DNA of 64,000 nt from an uncultured Clostridia bacterium (GCA_910579745.1 CAJTVH010000002.1:1-64000); one strand, 5' to 3'; shown: positions 45,986-55,782, counted from the stretch's first letter. The notes: generated by a model not told the origin, from the sequence alone. Made by a program: numbers and translations.

Positions 45986-46921
45986 ATGAGAAAAGAAATA
46001 TCGGCTGTTTTGGTCATGTTATCCATATTTGGAGGAAGTATGGCGAATAATGTCTTTGCTCAGGAAGTTGGCGTGAATATGAAAAATCCTGAGAATATTA
46101 ACGCTCTAAAGAATTTTATTTCATTAAATCAAAGTAACAGCGGCTATTTAAATGCCGAGATTAAAGGTATAAAACTGGAAATTTCTCCTGATGGTATTAT
46201 AAAGCGTGTAATGAATGGAATTGTTTCCACCATGAGTTATAATAACCAGTATGGAAGCGATTGTAAATTTTTAAAGTTATTTAATTGGAACGGTTATTTC
46301 GCCGCTCTTGTTTATGATAATATTTCAGGAGAAAAGCAAGTTATTATAAGCGGACTTGGTTTTATTTGGCAATCTGTTGAGTATGATTATTTTGCTGAAA
46401 GCGATATTGATTATATTTACGGTACAAAATATAAAGTAAACGATATTGATGTTTATGGAGACCAGCTCTATTTAGCCTGTGATGATGGTATTGTGATTGT
46501 GATTACCCCTTGTATTAAATGTTATAAATTAAAAAAATTTTCAGATAATGATATAAAGACTATTTCTTTTCAAGGTGATACCGTCAAATTAAACGCTAAT
46601 ACACAATCGGAGTTTGAAATCCAGATAAGCGATATAAGACAAAACAATATTTCCGTTGAGGAAGCTTTTAATATGAAAAGTTCAGGCGCTTTGTTTATTG
46701 ACGTTAGAGAGGAAAATGAGTTCAATCAATACCATTATAATAATTCGGTAAATATACCTGTTTCCAGAATTTCAGAAATCGCGAAATATGATAGAGGTAC
46801 GGTTTTGATATTTTTCTGTAAAGGCGGTGGAAGAGCAGAGAAAGCGCTTTTGGAAGCTCAAAAAATGGGTTTTGTAAATGTTTATAATGTTGGAAGTGTT
46901 GATAACCTTATAGAATATTAA
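45986..46921 (+). CDS. Exported protein with C-terminal rhodanese domain
   Basis: A 311-residue protein with a signal peptide of about 25 residues (SIFGGSMANNVFAQ, cleavable after Ala). The middle (about 35-220) is a beta-rich domain of unknown family. The last 90 residues form a rhodanese domain, with LFIDVREENEFNQYHYNNSV and the catalytic Cys loop FFCKGGGRAEKAL. It therefore probably handles sulfur or thiol groups outside the cytoplasm. CGGAGGGG precedes ATG 45986, and a strong terminator follows. It is the last gene of the GH3-dockerin run. Confidence 0.8.
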   Translation: MRKEISAVLVMLSIFGGSMANNVFAQEVGVNMKNPENINALKNFISLNQSNSGYLNAEIKGIKLEISPDGIIKRVMNGIVSTMSYNNQYGSDCKFLKLFNWNGYFAALVYDNISGEKQVIISGLGFIWQSVEYDYFAESDIDYIYGTKYKVNDIDVYGDQLYLACDDGIVIVITPCIKCYKLKKFSDNDIKTISFQGDTVKLNANTQSEFEIQISDIRQNNISVEEAFNMKSSGALFIDVREENEFNQYHYNNSVNIPVSRISEIAKYDRGTVLIFFCKGGGRAEKALLEAQKMGFVNVYNVGSVDNLIEY

Positions 46922-46926
46922 ATATA

Positions 46927-46967
46927 AAAAACACTCTTTAAAAATAAAAATTTTAAAGAGTGTTTTT
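46927..46967 (+). terminator. Strong intrinsic terminator
   Basis: A perfect 17-bp stem (aaaaacactctttaaaa with ttttaaagagtgttttt) with a 7-base loop, ending in a T-run. It isolates the tubulin-like operon from the upstream genes. Confidence 0.92.
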
Positions 46968-47057
46968 CCTTGTTTTTTTAAGTTTCCTGATTTTTAAAAA
47001 ACTTAGAGTTTCCAGATTTTTTAGGGATTACCAATTATTAAAAAACATCAACATTAA

Positions 47058-47086
47058 TTGACAATTTATTTTAACTATAGTATAAT
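47058..47086 (+). promoter_or_regulatory. Perfect sigma-A promoter of the tubulin/actin-like operon
   Basis: TTGACA at 47058-47063, 17 bases, and TATAAT at 47081-47086. Both hexamers are exact consensus. Transcription should begin near 47093. Confidence 0.88.
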
Positions 47087-47113
47087 TGACATAGATATTT
47101 TTTGATTAAAAAA

Positions 47114-47139
47114 CTGTCATAAAGTGTACTTTATGGCAG
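47114..47139 (+). promoter_or_regulatory. Hairpin in the 5' leader of the operon
   Basis: ctgtcataaag pairs with ctttatggcag (one G-U) around a TGTA loop, about 20 bases after the predicted start site. There is no T-run, so it is more likely mRNA-stabilising or regulatory than a terminator. Confidence 0.5.
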
Positions 47140-47223
47140 AATTTAATTTTATTATCCTTAGAAAGAGAGGTATATAATTTAGTTATTTTAAGCGATATAT
47201 TGTTTTTTTACAGGAGGGACTAT

Positions 47224-48765
47224 ATGTTGAAAAAAATTATGAAAAAAACAGTATTGGCGGCGATTGCTATAGTTTTTATAACGGGCTGTTCTTCCAGGGT
47301 TGTGGATTATGACAATAAAAATATAAATTTGGCGGCGGAAGAACTTACTTTTGATGAAAGCGTAAATTTCTATATGGATACAAACGAGAGTTTAAAAGAA
47401 TATATAAACGACGCGAATTTTAAAAATATTGTATATGCCGCGTATAGTACGGCGAATGAACTTAGTGCAAACGATTCATTAAATTTTGAGATACATTCGG
47501 TGAAGGATGAATTAGAAAAGCTTGACGGAGATTTTTTTGTAAGAAAAATAATTAATGAGAAAAGTTATTCTGGAAAATCGAATAGTATTGTTAAAGATGT
47601 TTTAGAAAATACAAAGGAAAATGAGTTTAGTGTTATTGTCACGGATTTTACAACGCAGCTTGGCGATTACACTTCTATGGTTTCAGCTATTACCGGTGTT
47701 TTAGCTAAAAATCAAGCGGTAGCCATTATTGGGGTCGATACCGAGGTAAGGCCTTTTTTTATAGTAGTTGTCGGCTCTAATAAAAAAACGTCGGAATTTA
47801 TATCTAATTTTAAGCAGAATCCTAATGTCGCGGCTTATGAAAATTCTGAGGGAGGTCAGGCGGATGGTGGACTTCAGTTAGATATAGTCAGAAATATTAA
47901 TTATCAGATTTTCGCTAATGATAACGGCATAATGGGGATTAATTATAAAGATATCAAACCTATTGAGAATGGAACTTATTATTTATACGAATATAAAGAG
48001 GAAAAAACACAAGACGGGACTGTTAAGCAAATTCCGTCATTTACTATCACGAATGAGACTGAGGGAAGTTTTTCTGAGATAAATGATAATTATTACTCAA
48101 AAGATTTATATAAATACATAGAGGGTACTGTTAATTTCGCCGATGTAGGCGGAGCGTCTGTAACAAACAGATATGTTCAGGTTATGCCACCTAAAAGCGA
48201 TGCCGATGAAAACAAGAAAGAGGAAGCGAAAAATATTACCGTAAACGATATAAGCTATATCGCTATGAAGTCGCTTGTTTTAGACGGCGATGAAATGCTT
48301 GCCGGAAAATTTAAGCTTGACGTGCCTTTTAATATAATTGACGAGGTTAAATTAAGCTCATTAGATTGTGAGCTTGAGACAAAAATGTATATTCCGAAAG
48401 ACGGCAAGCTGGTGGAATATGGAGCGAACGCCGAGGACTTTATTAAGGTACAGATTGCCGAGGGTGGAGAAAACCAAGGCAAATGGAGAGTTGACGATGA
48501 GAACAACTCTATGCTTTTTAATTTTATGATGGACAACGCTGCGGAATTTCCTAAATCGGAGGGAAATTTCTTTAAACTTGATATTAACGTAAAACAATTT
48601 ATGTCGAAAGAGAATATGCCTAAGTGGGTTAAAGAATGGTCCCGAACGAATAAAATCTCAAATTTAGATACGTTGTTTAATTCTATTTACGGCTATCAAA
48701 TTAATAGAAACGTTACTCAAAACACTTTTTCAGTTTATGTGGGAAAAGCAAGTGACGCGGAATAA
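47224..48765 (+). CDS. Lipoprotein, first gene of the tubulin/actin-like operon
   Basis: A 513-residue exported lipoprotein. The signal ends in the lipobox FITGC with Cys22. Residues about 120-200 look like an alternating alpha/beta fold, possibly von Willebrand A-like (FSVIVTDFTTQLGDYTSMVS, AVAIIGVDTEVRPFFIVVVG), and the second half is mixed beta. The family is unknown to me. GGAGGG sets ATG 47224 rather than the in-frame codon at 47200. As the only surface-exposed lipoprotein of the operon it is a plausible extracytoplasmic contact for the cytoskeletal proteins encoded downstream. The next gene starts 18 bases after it. Confidence 0.75.
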   Translation: MLKKIMKKTVLAAIAIVFITGCSSRVVDYDNKNINLAAEELTFDESVNFYMDTNESLKEYINDANFKNIVYAAYSTANELSANDSLNFEIHSVKDELEKLDGDFFVRKIINEKSYSGKSNSIVKDVLENTKENEFSVIVTDFTTQLGDYTSMVSAITGVLAKNQAVAIIGVDTEVRPFFIVVVGSNKKTSEFISNFKQNPNVAAYENSEGGQADGGLQLDIVRNINYQIFANDNGIMGINYKDIKPIENGTYYLYEYKEEKTQDGTVKQIPSFTITNETEGSFSEINDNYYSKDLYKYIEGTVNFADVGGASVTNRYVQVMPPKSDADENKKEEAKNITVNDISYIAMKSLVLDGDEMLAGKFKLDVPFNIIDEVKLSSLDCELETKMYIPKDGKLVEYGANAEDFIKVQIAEGGENQGKWRVDDENNSMLFNFMMDNAAEFPKSEGNFFKLDINVKQFMSKENMPKWVKEWSRTNKISNLDTLFNSIYGYQINRNVTQNTFSVYVGKASDAE

Positions 48766-48783
48766 CTTTTAGGAGGAATTGTT

Positions 48784-49248
48784 ATGGGTAAAGGAAAAAA
48801 TCCTTGGTCGAGTTCATTGACGGGACTGGTTGTTTCTCTTATTACGGCTATATGTTTTTTGCTTATAGGGTTTCTTATTTCTTTGTATTTTTCGGGAGCG
48901 TCTTACCCTGAAGATTTATTATATACCCCTCAGGATTGGGGAAATTCTTTTTTTAATTGGTTTTTTTGGGGGACTATTGCCTCGTTTGTTTTTAATTTTA
49001 TTATAATGATATTTTCTATGTACTGCGGAGCTTTTTTTCGTTCAAGCGTAGCGTGGATTATATACTTATTTTTAGCGATTATTATAGGCGCCGTTTTATC
49101 AATTTTATTTTTGAGAGTTAATCCGGAGGACACTTCCTGTTCGACTATTTCTTTTGTTTTATTTATAGTTGAACAAATAACGGAGTTTATTCTCTCTACT
49201 GTTTTTTGCTCGAAAATTTGGCGTTCGGACTTTGTTCCTTTCCGCTGA
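48784..49248 (+). CDS. Four-helix membrane protein of the tubulin/actin-like operon
   Basis: A 154-residue protein with four predicted membrane helices: LTGLVVSLITAICFLLIGFL, NWFFWGTIASFVFNFIIMIF, VAWIIYLFLAIIIGAVLSIL and SFVLFIVEQITEFILSTVF. Loops are short, and the N-terminus (GKGKNPWSSS) is basic. It has no catalytic motif and no recognised family. AGGAGG precedes ATG 48784. The tight spacing with the lipoprotein and the tubulin-like gene points to a membrane platform for the system. Confidence 0.7.
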   Translation: MGKGKNPWSSSLTGLVVSLITAICFLLIGFLISLYFSGASYPEDLLYTPQDWGNSFFNWFFWGTIASFVFNFIIMIFSMYCGAFFRSSVAWIIYLFLAIIIGAVLSILFLRVNPEDTSCSTISFVLFIVEQITEFILSTVFCSKIWRSDFVPFR

Positions 49249-49326
49249 CTTTTGTATTTTTGAAAGTTTGGATACGGCGTATTAAAGTGTAAGGTAAATA
49301 TTATAAAAATATGCGGAGGGGTTTTT

Positions 49327-50868
49327 ATGAGTACTTGTTATATACTTCCTATAGGCGGAAGCGGAACAAGAGTTATGAGAGCGTTGTTTCACCTTTTGGC
49401 TTCGGGAGGGTTTGATGACGAGAGAATTAAATCATTTGACAATTATAAGGTTATGTGTATAGATTCTGATGGAAATAACGGGGATATGAACGGACTCAGA
49501 AGTTTATACTCAAAGTACAAAGCTCTTCAAAAGCTTACTGATCTGCCTCTTGTGAGCTGTTATAAGGAAGACGGGGGGCTATACTGGTCGCCTTTGGACT
49601 CAAATGATAACGATATGAGAGGCCATATCGGGGATTTTAATTTAAACGACGACGCTAAGAATGTTCTTGAGTTTCTTTATACAAAAGAGGAACTCAGCAA
49701 AAAACTCAACGAGGGATTTTATGGTCATACTTCTATAGGTTCTTATTTCACTTCGTTAAATATTTTAGGTGAGAATCATAAATTCTCAGAAGTTTGGGAA
49801 AGATATTTTGAGCATATTGGAGATGGAGATAAAATATTTATAATAGGCTCGGTTTTCGGTGGGACGGGAGCTTCGGGAATACCTACGATAGCCAGAATTA
49901 TAAAGAACAATATTAAAGAGGATGTTCCTATTGGGGCGGTTTTGGTTATGCCATATTTTAGGCCTGTCGGAAAACAAGGAGAGAAAACCTCTTTAAATAT
50001 AAATTGGAGAACATTTAACTCAAAAGTGAAAATGGCTTTATCATTTTATGAGTCTCAAGGTTTTGACGATATATTCAGGACTATGTATTTTATTGGTGAG
50101 AATGAGGAGAATTTTATGAATGTTCCTTATTCTGAGGGCGGGGGAGAGCAGAAAAATAAGCCTCATTATATAGAAACTTACGCCGCCGCCACATTATTTG
50201 ATTTTTTAGCCGCTCCTAAAAACGATACTTTTAGGACTAAATTTTATGTTATTGAACAAAAGGCTGATGAGTATATAATTCCTGAAACTTTAAATAATGT
50301 TGTTAAAAACGCTAATATAGTGAGAAAAATGTCAACGTTTTTTTTATTCTCAAGTCTGTATACAAAACTTCTTAGCGATATGATTGAAAACAGAAAAAAA
50401 AATATTGGCTGGCTTAAAAATTATGAGTCTGTTTATGGAAGAAATTTTTTGAAAAGCCATAATTTTAATGTGATTTTAAAAGATTACTGTGAGGAATATT
50501 TGTCTTGGATCTGGAGCCAGCTTATACTACCAAATGATTCAGGAAATATTCGTGATGATTCGGGAATATTTGATTACAAAATAAACAGTAAGGTAAAATG
50601 GCTTAACGTCAGCGATATGTATGGAAATTTATATAATCCGGAGACTGTATCATGCGGTTTTACTGGATATAAATTTAGAGAACTTGAAAACATGGCCACG
50701 GTTGTTTTTAATGAGAGTCCTGAATCCGAAAATAAGCGTTATACAGGTCAGAGAATTATAGAGGAATTAGCTACCAATACGGTTAAACCCATAACCGACA
50801 GTATGACTACGTTTACTGTTTTTATGCGTGATGTTATGGAATTATGCGGAAGAGAGGTCGAGAATTAA
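49327..50868 (+). CDS. Tubulin/FtsZ-like GTPase family protein
   Basis: A 513-residue cytoplasmic protein that I read as a divergent member of the tubulin/FtsZ superfamily. The N-terminal nucleotide-contact loop is LPIGGSGTRVMRAL (residues 7-20). A strand-Asp element follows (VMCIDSDGNNGDMNG), and the tubulin signature loop appears as VFGGTGASGIPTIAR, with GGTGASG at residues 178-184, matching GGGTG(S/T)G. The rest is an alpha/beta C-terminal region without the FtsZ tail that binds FtsA or SepF. It is much longer than FtsZ and not the division FtsZ. The stop overlaps the next gene's start (TAATG), a sign of translational coupling. GTP binding is inferred from the motifs. Confidence 0.78.
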   Translation: MSTCYILPIGGSGTRVMRALFHLLASGGFDDERIKSFDNYKVMCIDSDGNNGDMNGLRSLYSKYKALQKLTDLPLVSCYKEDGGLYWSPLDSNDNDMRGHIGDFNLNDDAKNVLEFLYTKEELSKKLNEGFYGHTSIGSYFTSLNILGENHKFSEVWERYFEHIGDGDKIFIIGSVFGGTGASGIPTIARIIKNNIKEDVPIGAVLVMPYFRPVGKQGEKTSLNINWRTFNSKVKMALSFYESQGFDDIFRTMYFIGENEENFMNVPYSEGGGEQKNKPHYIETYAAATLFDFLAAPKNDTFRTKFYVIEQKADEYIIPETLNNVVKNANIVRKMSTFFLFSSLYTKLLSDMIENRKKNIGWLKNYESVYGRNFLKSHNFNVILKDYCEEYLSWIWSQLILPNDSGNIRDDSGIFDYKINSKVKWLNVSDMYGNLYNPETVSCGFTGYKFRELENMATVVFNESPESENKRYTGQRIIEELATNTVKPITDSMTTFTVFMRDVMELCGREVEN

Positions 50869-53800
50869 TGGCGGGGAAAAAATTTACTTATATAACAAGT
50901 AACGCTTTAAGAAACGGGAAAAATCCAAATCTCGCGGTTAATCCGGTAACAGACAGTTCTTCTTTAGGCGAGGCGGGAGACGGCTCTTATAACGCTGTGT
51001 CAACCTTGAGAAATATAGCGAGCGACCTTGAGACGTCTGACAACGGCGCTAAGACGATAATAAAAAACAGGAGTGAAATTTCAGTACCTTCTCCATGGGC
51101 TTCTATTATTTCATTTGACACTATTATGGTTTCCGATGATTTTGGGCAGTTACATGAGGACGCGGTTAATCAATGGAGAGGGCTGCTCACTATTATCGCT
51201 TTAAAGGATTTTATTGATTTGGAGATAAATTTTCATAAAGTAGATTTAAGCGCTAAATATTCAGAGAATAATGTTAATAAGTTTTATAGAAATTTGATCT
51301 ATTTAAAGCCAAACAGCCAATTGTTTGGCGATAGTTCTTGCTGGGACGAATTTGTTTTTATAGAGTGCGCGAATATGGGCGAGACACAAAATATTGGGGT
51401 TTTATCAAATTCAGGTCTTGTATGTCCCATGTATTCTTATGATAGCTCAAATATTGTTAAAATACTCTGTGAAAAGGAAATTATGGGAACCATTAATAAA
51501 AGGATTGATTTTATTGACCCTATTCCTTTTATAACGAAGAACAGTATTCAATATTTATACATGAGAAAGTGGCTTGAATGTATAGAAAGAATTTTAAGAA
51601 CAAATATTTTGGAGGAAAATAACTTAATAACTTTAGCCTGTGGTTTTATTAATGAGTTTATTGAGGACCTTGATAAAGCTATTTCTGAGGCGGGAGAAGA
51701 AGAACTGTTAAAAGCGCGGGGCCTTGATGAAAATAGGTTCATTGATTTTTTATTTAACTTTGATGGAAATGTATCAAAAATAAGCGAGGTTTTTGAGTAT
51801 ATTTATCCAAATATAAACGTTGACGCCGTTAAACCTTTAATTCAGGTTTATACGGGAAGAAGTGACAAGCCTTTATATGTTGTTGAGGAATTATCAACGG
51901 AGCTTAAAGAGTTTTTAAGCAGAAATAATATAAAAATGGATGTTAATACGGGATTTTTTAGTGAGGATGATATTTTCCTTGATGATTTATGTTTAATTAA
52001 TTGTTTTACGGGTACGAAAGTTTCAGAGTTTACCGATTCTTTCGAGGACAGCGGATGTGAGAAATATGTTATATGGCCTATAAAAAATAATATTTTTGAG
52101 CGTATTAAGCCATATAACATTAATTATGACGTGAGAATTGATGAAATTCTCAGCGGTAATTTCTCAGATGAAAATAAAGATAAAATAAAAATCAAACTTG
52201 AGAAAATTGTTGACGGAACTTACAGATTTCATGTTGTGTTTCCCATTTATAAAGAGGTAAACGGCAAAGGAACATATAAACAGCTACATATTAAACATGA
52301 GTATTCAGGTGAGAGTATAATTGATATTTTTGACGTTGATATACCTTCTGTTTTTATTTGGCCATATCAAAAAATTAAAGCGCAGAATAATATTTTAGGT
52401 GCTAACTTATGGAATGAGTATTATGTTTATGAGGCTATGCCGTCAAATCAGAGTGTGGATTTTAAATATATCGCGGAAATCATGGTTGAGGATATAATAG
52501 CTGATAATAATTTTGATTTGGATTTAGCGTACGGCAAAGATAAAAGAGAACGATTGGTTTATAAATGTGAGGATGTACCGACACATATTATATTTAAAAA
52601 AGTATCTCTTGACGGAACGAACGGGGTAGAGCTTGGAGCTTTTATACTTCCAAAGCCTAATGAGACTATTGTAAACCCAAATTCAGAAGTTGTTTATAAT
52701 GTAGCCATAGATTTTGGTACAACCTCAACGGTAGCTTTTTACACAACCGACAATTTTGGGGAAAATTCAGAATTTATTGAATTTGGTAAACTTTATGAAT
52801 TTAGGGAAAAAAGGGGAGGAATTCTTGAGCCGGTTGATTGCGTTGGAAAAATGGATGACAACGGCCTCAAGGTTATTTATAATAATCCCAATTACATAGA
52901 CGATAATATAGCGTATTTTTTGCCTTATCGTTATTATAACCAAAAGGCGTATCCGAGTATTTATCAGAATAACTCAAGTAAAAAAACAGCAGACGCTAAG
53001 AATTTGTTTTCTATAGGTAATGTTATTTTTGATTATGAGATTGAGCTAAGCGCCAACGATTGTATTGAAACTGAAATGAAATGGGGAACTACGGCTGACA
53101 ACAAACGAGCGCTAAAAGCTTATTTGAGCCAAATTATAAAAAATATTGTATACGCCCTTATTTATCAAAAGCAGGCCTGTAAATTTACATGGAAATTTTC
53201 TTATCCTACTTCTTTAAGGCAGGAATCGTTTGATGAGTTTAAAAATATTACAAAATCGGTAATAGATTCTCTTCGGGAATCTTGCGACAGAAACGCTTTT
53301 ATATTTAACTCAAACGGCAGCCAGTATTGTTCGGAAAGTATTGTTTCCGCTAAGTTTTTTCAGGAGCAGGCGTTATCATCAAGGTGTATGCTTTATGGCT
53401 GTATAGATATTGGTGGAGGTTCAACTGATATTTCATTTTGGAAAGTTATTGAGGGTAATACTCCGAAAAATATTATACAGGTATCTGTTAATATAGCTTC
53501 GAGGCTTATATTCCTAGCTTCTATTGCCGAGCTTATCATGAGCGATACTAACGAGGAAAGCTATACAGTTTTACAGGAAAGTATCAGCGAGCTTAACAGA
53601 GCGACATATGGAAGAGCTATAGACGAGGCTATTAAGGCTATAAACGGAAACTTTGACGGAAGAGATAAAATTATGAGAAGATTTAGAACGGATATTGAAC
53701 CGGCTATATTTAAATTTGGCGATAAAATAAAATCTTTTGTTGACGGCAGAGATAACGACGAGCTTATTCCGTTTAAACAAGAGCTTGTTCTTGGATTTTT

Positions 53801-54473
53801 TGGCATAATGTATTATTCTGTCAAATCACTTGAGCTTGTTAAGGATAGTGTGAGCGGTTCAAGAGATATTAATTTGTATTTTGCTGGAAACGGCTCAAAG
53901 ATGTATAATTGGGTTGGTGAAAGATATATTACAAATATGCGAAAGGTATTATCTGATGAACTGGGAATAAATATTCATATTGAGCCGCTTAATGAAAACC
54001 ATCTTAAAACGGAAGCGTCGAAAGGATTGTTGAAATTGAGCCGTATTGATATTGACAATATTGAGTTTGATAATACGGAAAAAATGTATAACGGGGAAAA
54101 AGTCTTTGTCCGATATGAAAACAAGGACTTTGATATAGGTCCTGATTATGACCTTAAATTGAGTGAAAACTCAAAATATATTGATTATTTCAGCGCTGAC
54201 AGCGGTGAGCAAAATTTAAAATATACCTTTGAAATATCACCTAAACTTGAAAATCTTAAAAAGTTTGTCGATATTGTTAATAGGAAAATATTTAACGGTG
54301 ATAAGAAAATGATAATTGATTTAAACGCTGATGATTGGCTTGATATTTATGAGGGAATGAAAGTTATTGTAAACTTAAACGCTAACGCTCATAAAGTTGA
54401 TCCTTCATTTATTATTGGAATACAGGCTATTTTAGAGATTTTACGAGGTAAACGAAATAATGGAGGTATTTGA
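50868..54473 (+). CDS. Large protein with C-terminal actin/Hsp70-like ATPase domain
   Basis: A 1201-residue protein. The first about 600 residues are of unknown function; near residue 70-110 they carry SPWASIISFDTIMVSDDFGQ followed by WRGLL. The C-terminal half has the actin/Hsp70/hexokinase nucleotide motifs in order: phosphate-1 AIDFGTTSTVAF (residues about 613-624), phosphate-2 CIDIGGGSTDISFW (Asp847), and adenosine loop LYFAGNGSKMYNW (about 1003-1015). About 120 residues follow with no recognised fold. ATG 50868 overlaps the tubulin-like stop codon, and a GAGAGG box lies upstream. SrfB-type virulence proteins also carry an actin-like fold, but I see no clear match. Confidence 0.8.
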   Translation: MAGKKFTYITSNALRNGKNPNLAVNPVTDSSSLGEAGDGSYNAVSTLRNIASDLETSDNGAKTIIKNRSEISVPSPWASIISFDTIMVSDDFGQLHEDAVNQWRGLLTIIALKDFIDLEINFHKVDLSAKYSENNVNKFYRNLIYLKPNSQLFGDSSCWDEFVFIECANMGETQNIGVLSNSGLVCPMYSYDSSNIVKILCEKEIMGTINKRIDFIDPIPFITKNSIQYLYMRKWLECIERILRTNILEENNLITLACGFINEFIEDLDKAISEAGEEELLKARGLDENRFIDFLFNFDGNVSKISEVFEYIYPNINVDAVKPLIQVYTGRSDKPLYVVEELSTELKEFLSRNNIKMDVNTGFFSEDDIFLDDLCLINCFTGTKVSEFTDSFEDSGCEKYVIWPIKNNIFERIKPYNINYDVRIDEILSGNFSDENKDKIKIKLEKIVDGTYRFHVVFPIYKEVNGKGTYKQLHIKHEYSGESIIDIFDVDIPSVFIWPYQKIKAQNNILGANLWNEYYVYEAMPSNQSVDFKYIAEIMVEDIIADNNFDLDLAYGKDKRERLVYKCEDVPTHIIFKKVSLDGTNGVELGAFILPKPNETIVNPNSEVVYNVAIDFGTTSTVAFYTTDNFGENSEFIEFGKLYEFREKRGGILEPVDCVGKMDDNGLKVIYNNPNYIDDNIAYFLPYRYYNQKAYPSIYQNNSSKKTADAKNLFSIGNVIFDYEIELSANDCIETEMKWGTTADNKRALKAYLSQIIKNIVYALIYQKQACKFTWKFSYPTSLRQESFDEFKNITKSVIDSLRESCDRNAFIFNSNGSQYCSESIVSAKFFQEQALSSRCMLYGCIDIGGGSTDISFWKVIEGNTPKNIIQVSVNIASRLIFLASIAELIMSDTNEESYTVLQESISELNRATYGRAIDEAIKAINGNFDGRDKIMRRFRTDIEPAIFKFGDKIKSFVDGRDNDELIPFKQELVLGFFGIMYYSVKSLELVKDSVSGSRDINLYFAGNGSKMYNWVGERYITNMRKVLSDELGINIHIEPLNENHLKTEASKGLLKLSRIDIDNIEFDNTEKMYNGEKVFVRYENKDFDIGPDYDLKLSENSKYIDYFSADSGEQNLKYTFEISPKLENLKKFVDIVNRKIFNGDKKMIIDLNADDWLDIYEGMKVIVNLNANAHKVDPSFIIGIQAILEILRGKRNNGGI

Positions 54474-54475
54474 TT

Positions 54476-55348
54476 ATGAGTATTTATATAAAAAATGTTT
54501 TAAAAAATATTTTGATAATGATTTTCATATTAGGCTTAATATCCTCTATGTTTACTCAAAAATCTTTCGCTGAGGTTGAAAGCGTTATTGAAAGTTCTGT
54601 CGCAATTGAAAGTTCCACAACATCATCGGCTATTTCTCCTATTTTCTCATTTGATTCTGTTAGTGGTATTATAAGTTTTTCAGTATTGTGTGTAATGTTA
54701 GCGGCTGTAATTGTTTTTCTTGTGATTATTTTTATTATGCTCAGAAGAATTGGTGATAATTATCGTTATTATTTTAAACAGCTGAAAGTGAGTTTTAATT
54801 CTCTTAAGAAAGATTATGATACGCTGAAAGATAAAATTGATTATATTGAAAATAATTTAGACAAGTTAAAAAAGGATAGCGACGATAAGTTTTATGGAAT
54901 GGATAGAGATGTATCTAATTTGTCAAACAACACATTTAGACAAGAACAGGAAAACTTAAAATCGGGAAAAGCTGATAGAAAAGATTTAGACACTTTACAG
55001 TCAGCTAAATATTTTACTATTAAAGAAAAGTATAATTTATATTTAAATAATCATGGAGATTTTCCTAAAGAGCTTAATGGGACGGAATGTAGTTTTAGCG
55101 AATATGGAAACCAACTTGAAAAGAAGCCAAACGGTATATTTTATGCTTTAAACTGTGGAAACAATAAATATGAGATTTATCCATCAAAAAATGTTATTAT
55201 TGATGAGAGAATGAGGTCAAGATATTTATCTGTAAGCTTTTTTAAAGTCGCAAAAGGACAGGATAATAGTGTTGAGCCATGTATATTACAGGAAAGTATG
55301 CTTGGCAAATATGATATTATCTCATTGGGTACGGTTTATTTTAAATAA
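54476..55348 (+). CDS. Membrane-anchored coiled-coil protein of the operon
   Basis: A 290-residue protein. A signal-like hydrophobic segment (residues 10-32, ending SFA-EV) is followed by a Ser-rich extracytoplasmic stretch, a membrane helix (about 64-90, CVMLAAVIVFLVIIFIML) and a cytoplasmic coiled coil (about 95-150, FNSLKKDYDTLKDKIDYIEN). The C-terminal globular domain (about 175-290) includes GIFYALNCGNNKYEIYPSK and YLSVSFFKV. That last domain is shared with the next gene product. GGAGGT fixes ATG 54476 two bases after the ATPase stop. It could connect the cytoskeletal proteins to the membrane. Confidence 0.75.
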   Translation: MSIYIKNVLKNILIMIFILGLISSMFTQKSFAEVESVIESSVAIESSTTSSAISPIFSFDSVSGIISFSVLCVMLAAVIVFLVIIFIMLRRIGDNYRYYFKQLKVSFNSLKKDYDTLKDKIDYIENNLDKLKKDSDDKFYGMDRDVSNLSNNTFRQEQENLKSGKADRKDLDTLQSAKYFTIKEKYNLYLNNHGDFPKELNGTECSFSEYGNQLEKKPNGIFYALNCGNNKYEIYPSKNVIIDERMRSRYLSVSFFKVAKGQDNSVEPCILQESMLGKYDIISLGTVYFK

Positions 55349-55782
55349 CTATGGTGTATTTTAAAAATTAAAGTATCCATAAAAAATTATAAAATATATC
55401 TGAATTATACTTATTTATTGATGTTCTCTAAAAATAGGTGTATACTTAAAAAATTTATTATTTATATAGTTTTTATACTGATCTTTATAATTATTTTAAT
55501 GAGAAAATAAATAATAGATTTAATTTTATATTTTATACGATGAAGAAATAAAAATTTATTAAAGGAGATTGGTTGAGATAAGTTTGAACGAGTAGAAGGA
55601 CAAGAAAATTGCCTTCTACTCGATTTTTTGATGTTTCTCAAGTTTAACAAATTTTTATATTAAAAAAAATCTGTTATTTATATAATTTTGGTGCTTTTAA
55701 GAAACTTTTTAGATATGTTTTGATACATTTAAGAATTTGAGGAGAATATTATTATTGTCTTATTATAGGAGGCGGAATTGAT
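55349..55782. other. Gap before the last gene of the locus
   Basis: Apart from the terminator it has traces of the hairpin repeat: a left-end-like stretch near 55350-55400 (tggtgtattttaaaaattaaagtat) and a right-end-like aactttttagatatgttttg near 55700-55720. No gene is supported. Confidence 0.45.
55589..55630 (+). terminator. Terminator between the last two genes of the locus
   Basis: A perfect 11-bp stem (cgagtagaagg with ccttctactcg), 12-base loop, then ATTTTTTG. It should separate the core operon from the 55783 gene. A short frame with an AAAGGAG box just before it (TTG GTT GAG ATA) runs into the stem and may be a remnant of a duplicated gene start. Confidence 0.85.

Noticed and set aside
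49327..50868. The tubulin-like gene as the normal cell-division ftsZ
   Set aside because: It is about 150 residues longer than FtsZ, lacks the FtsZ C-terminal tail and is not beside ftsA or the dcw cluster.
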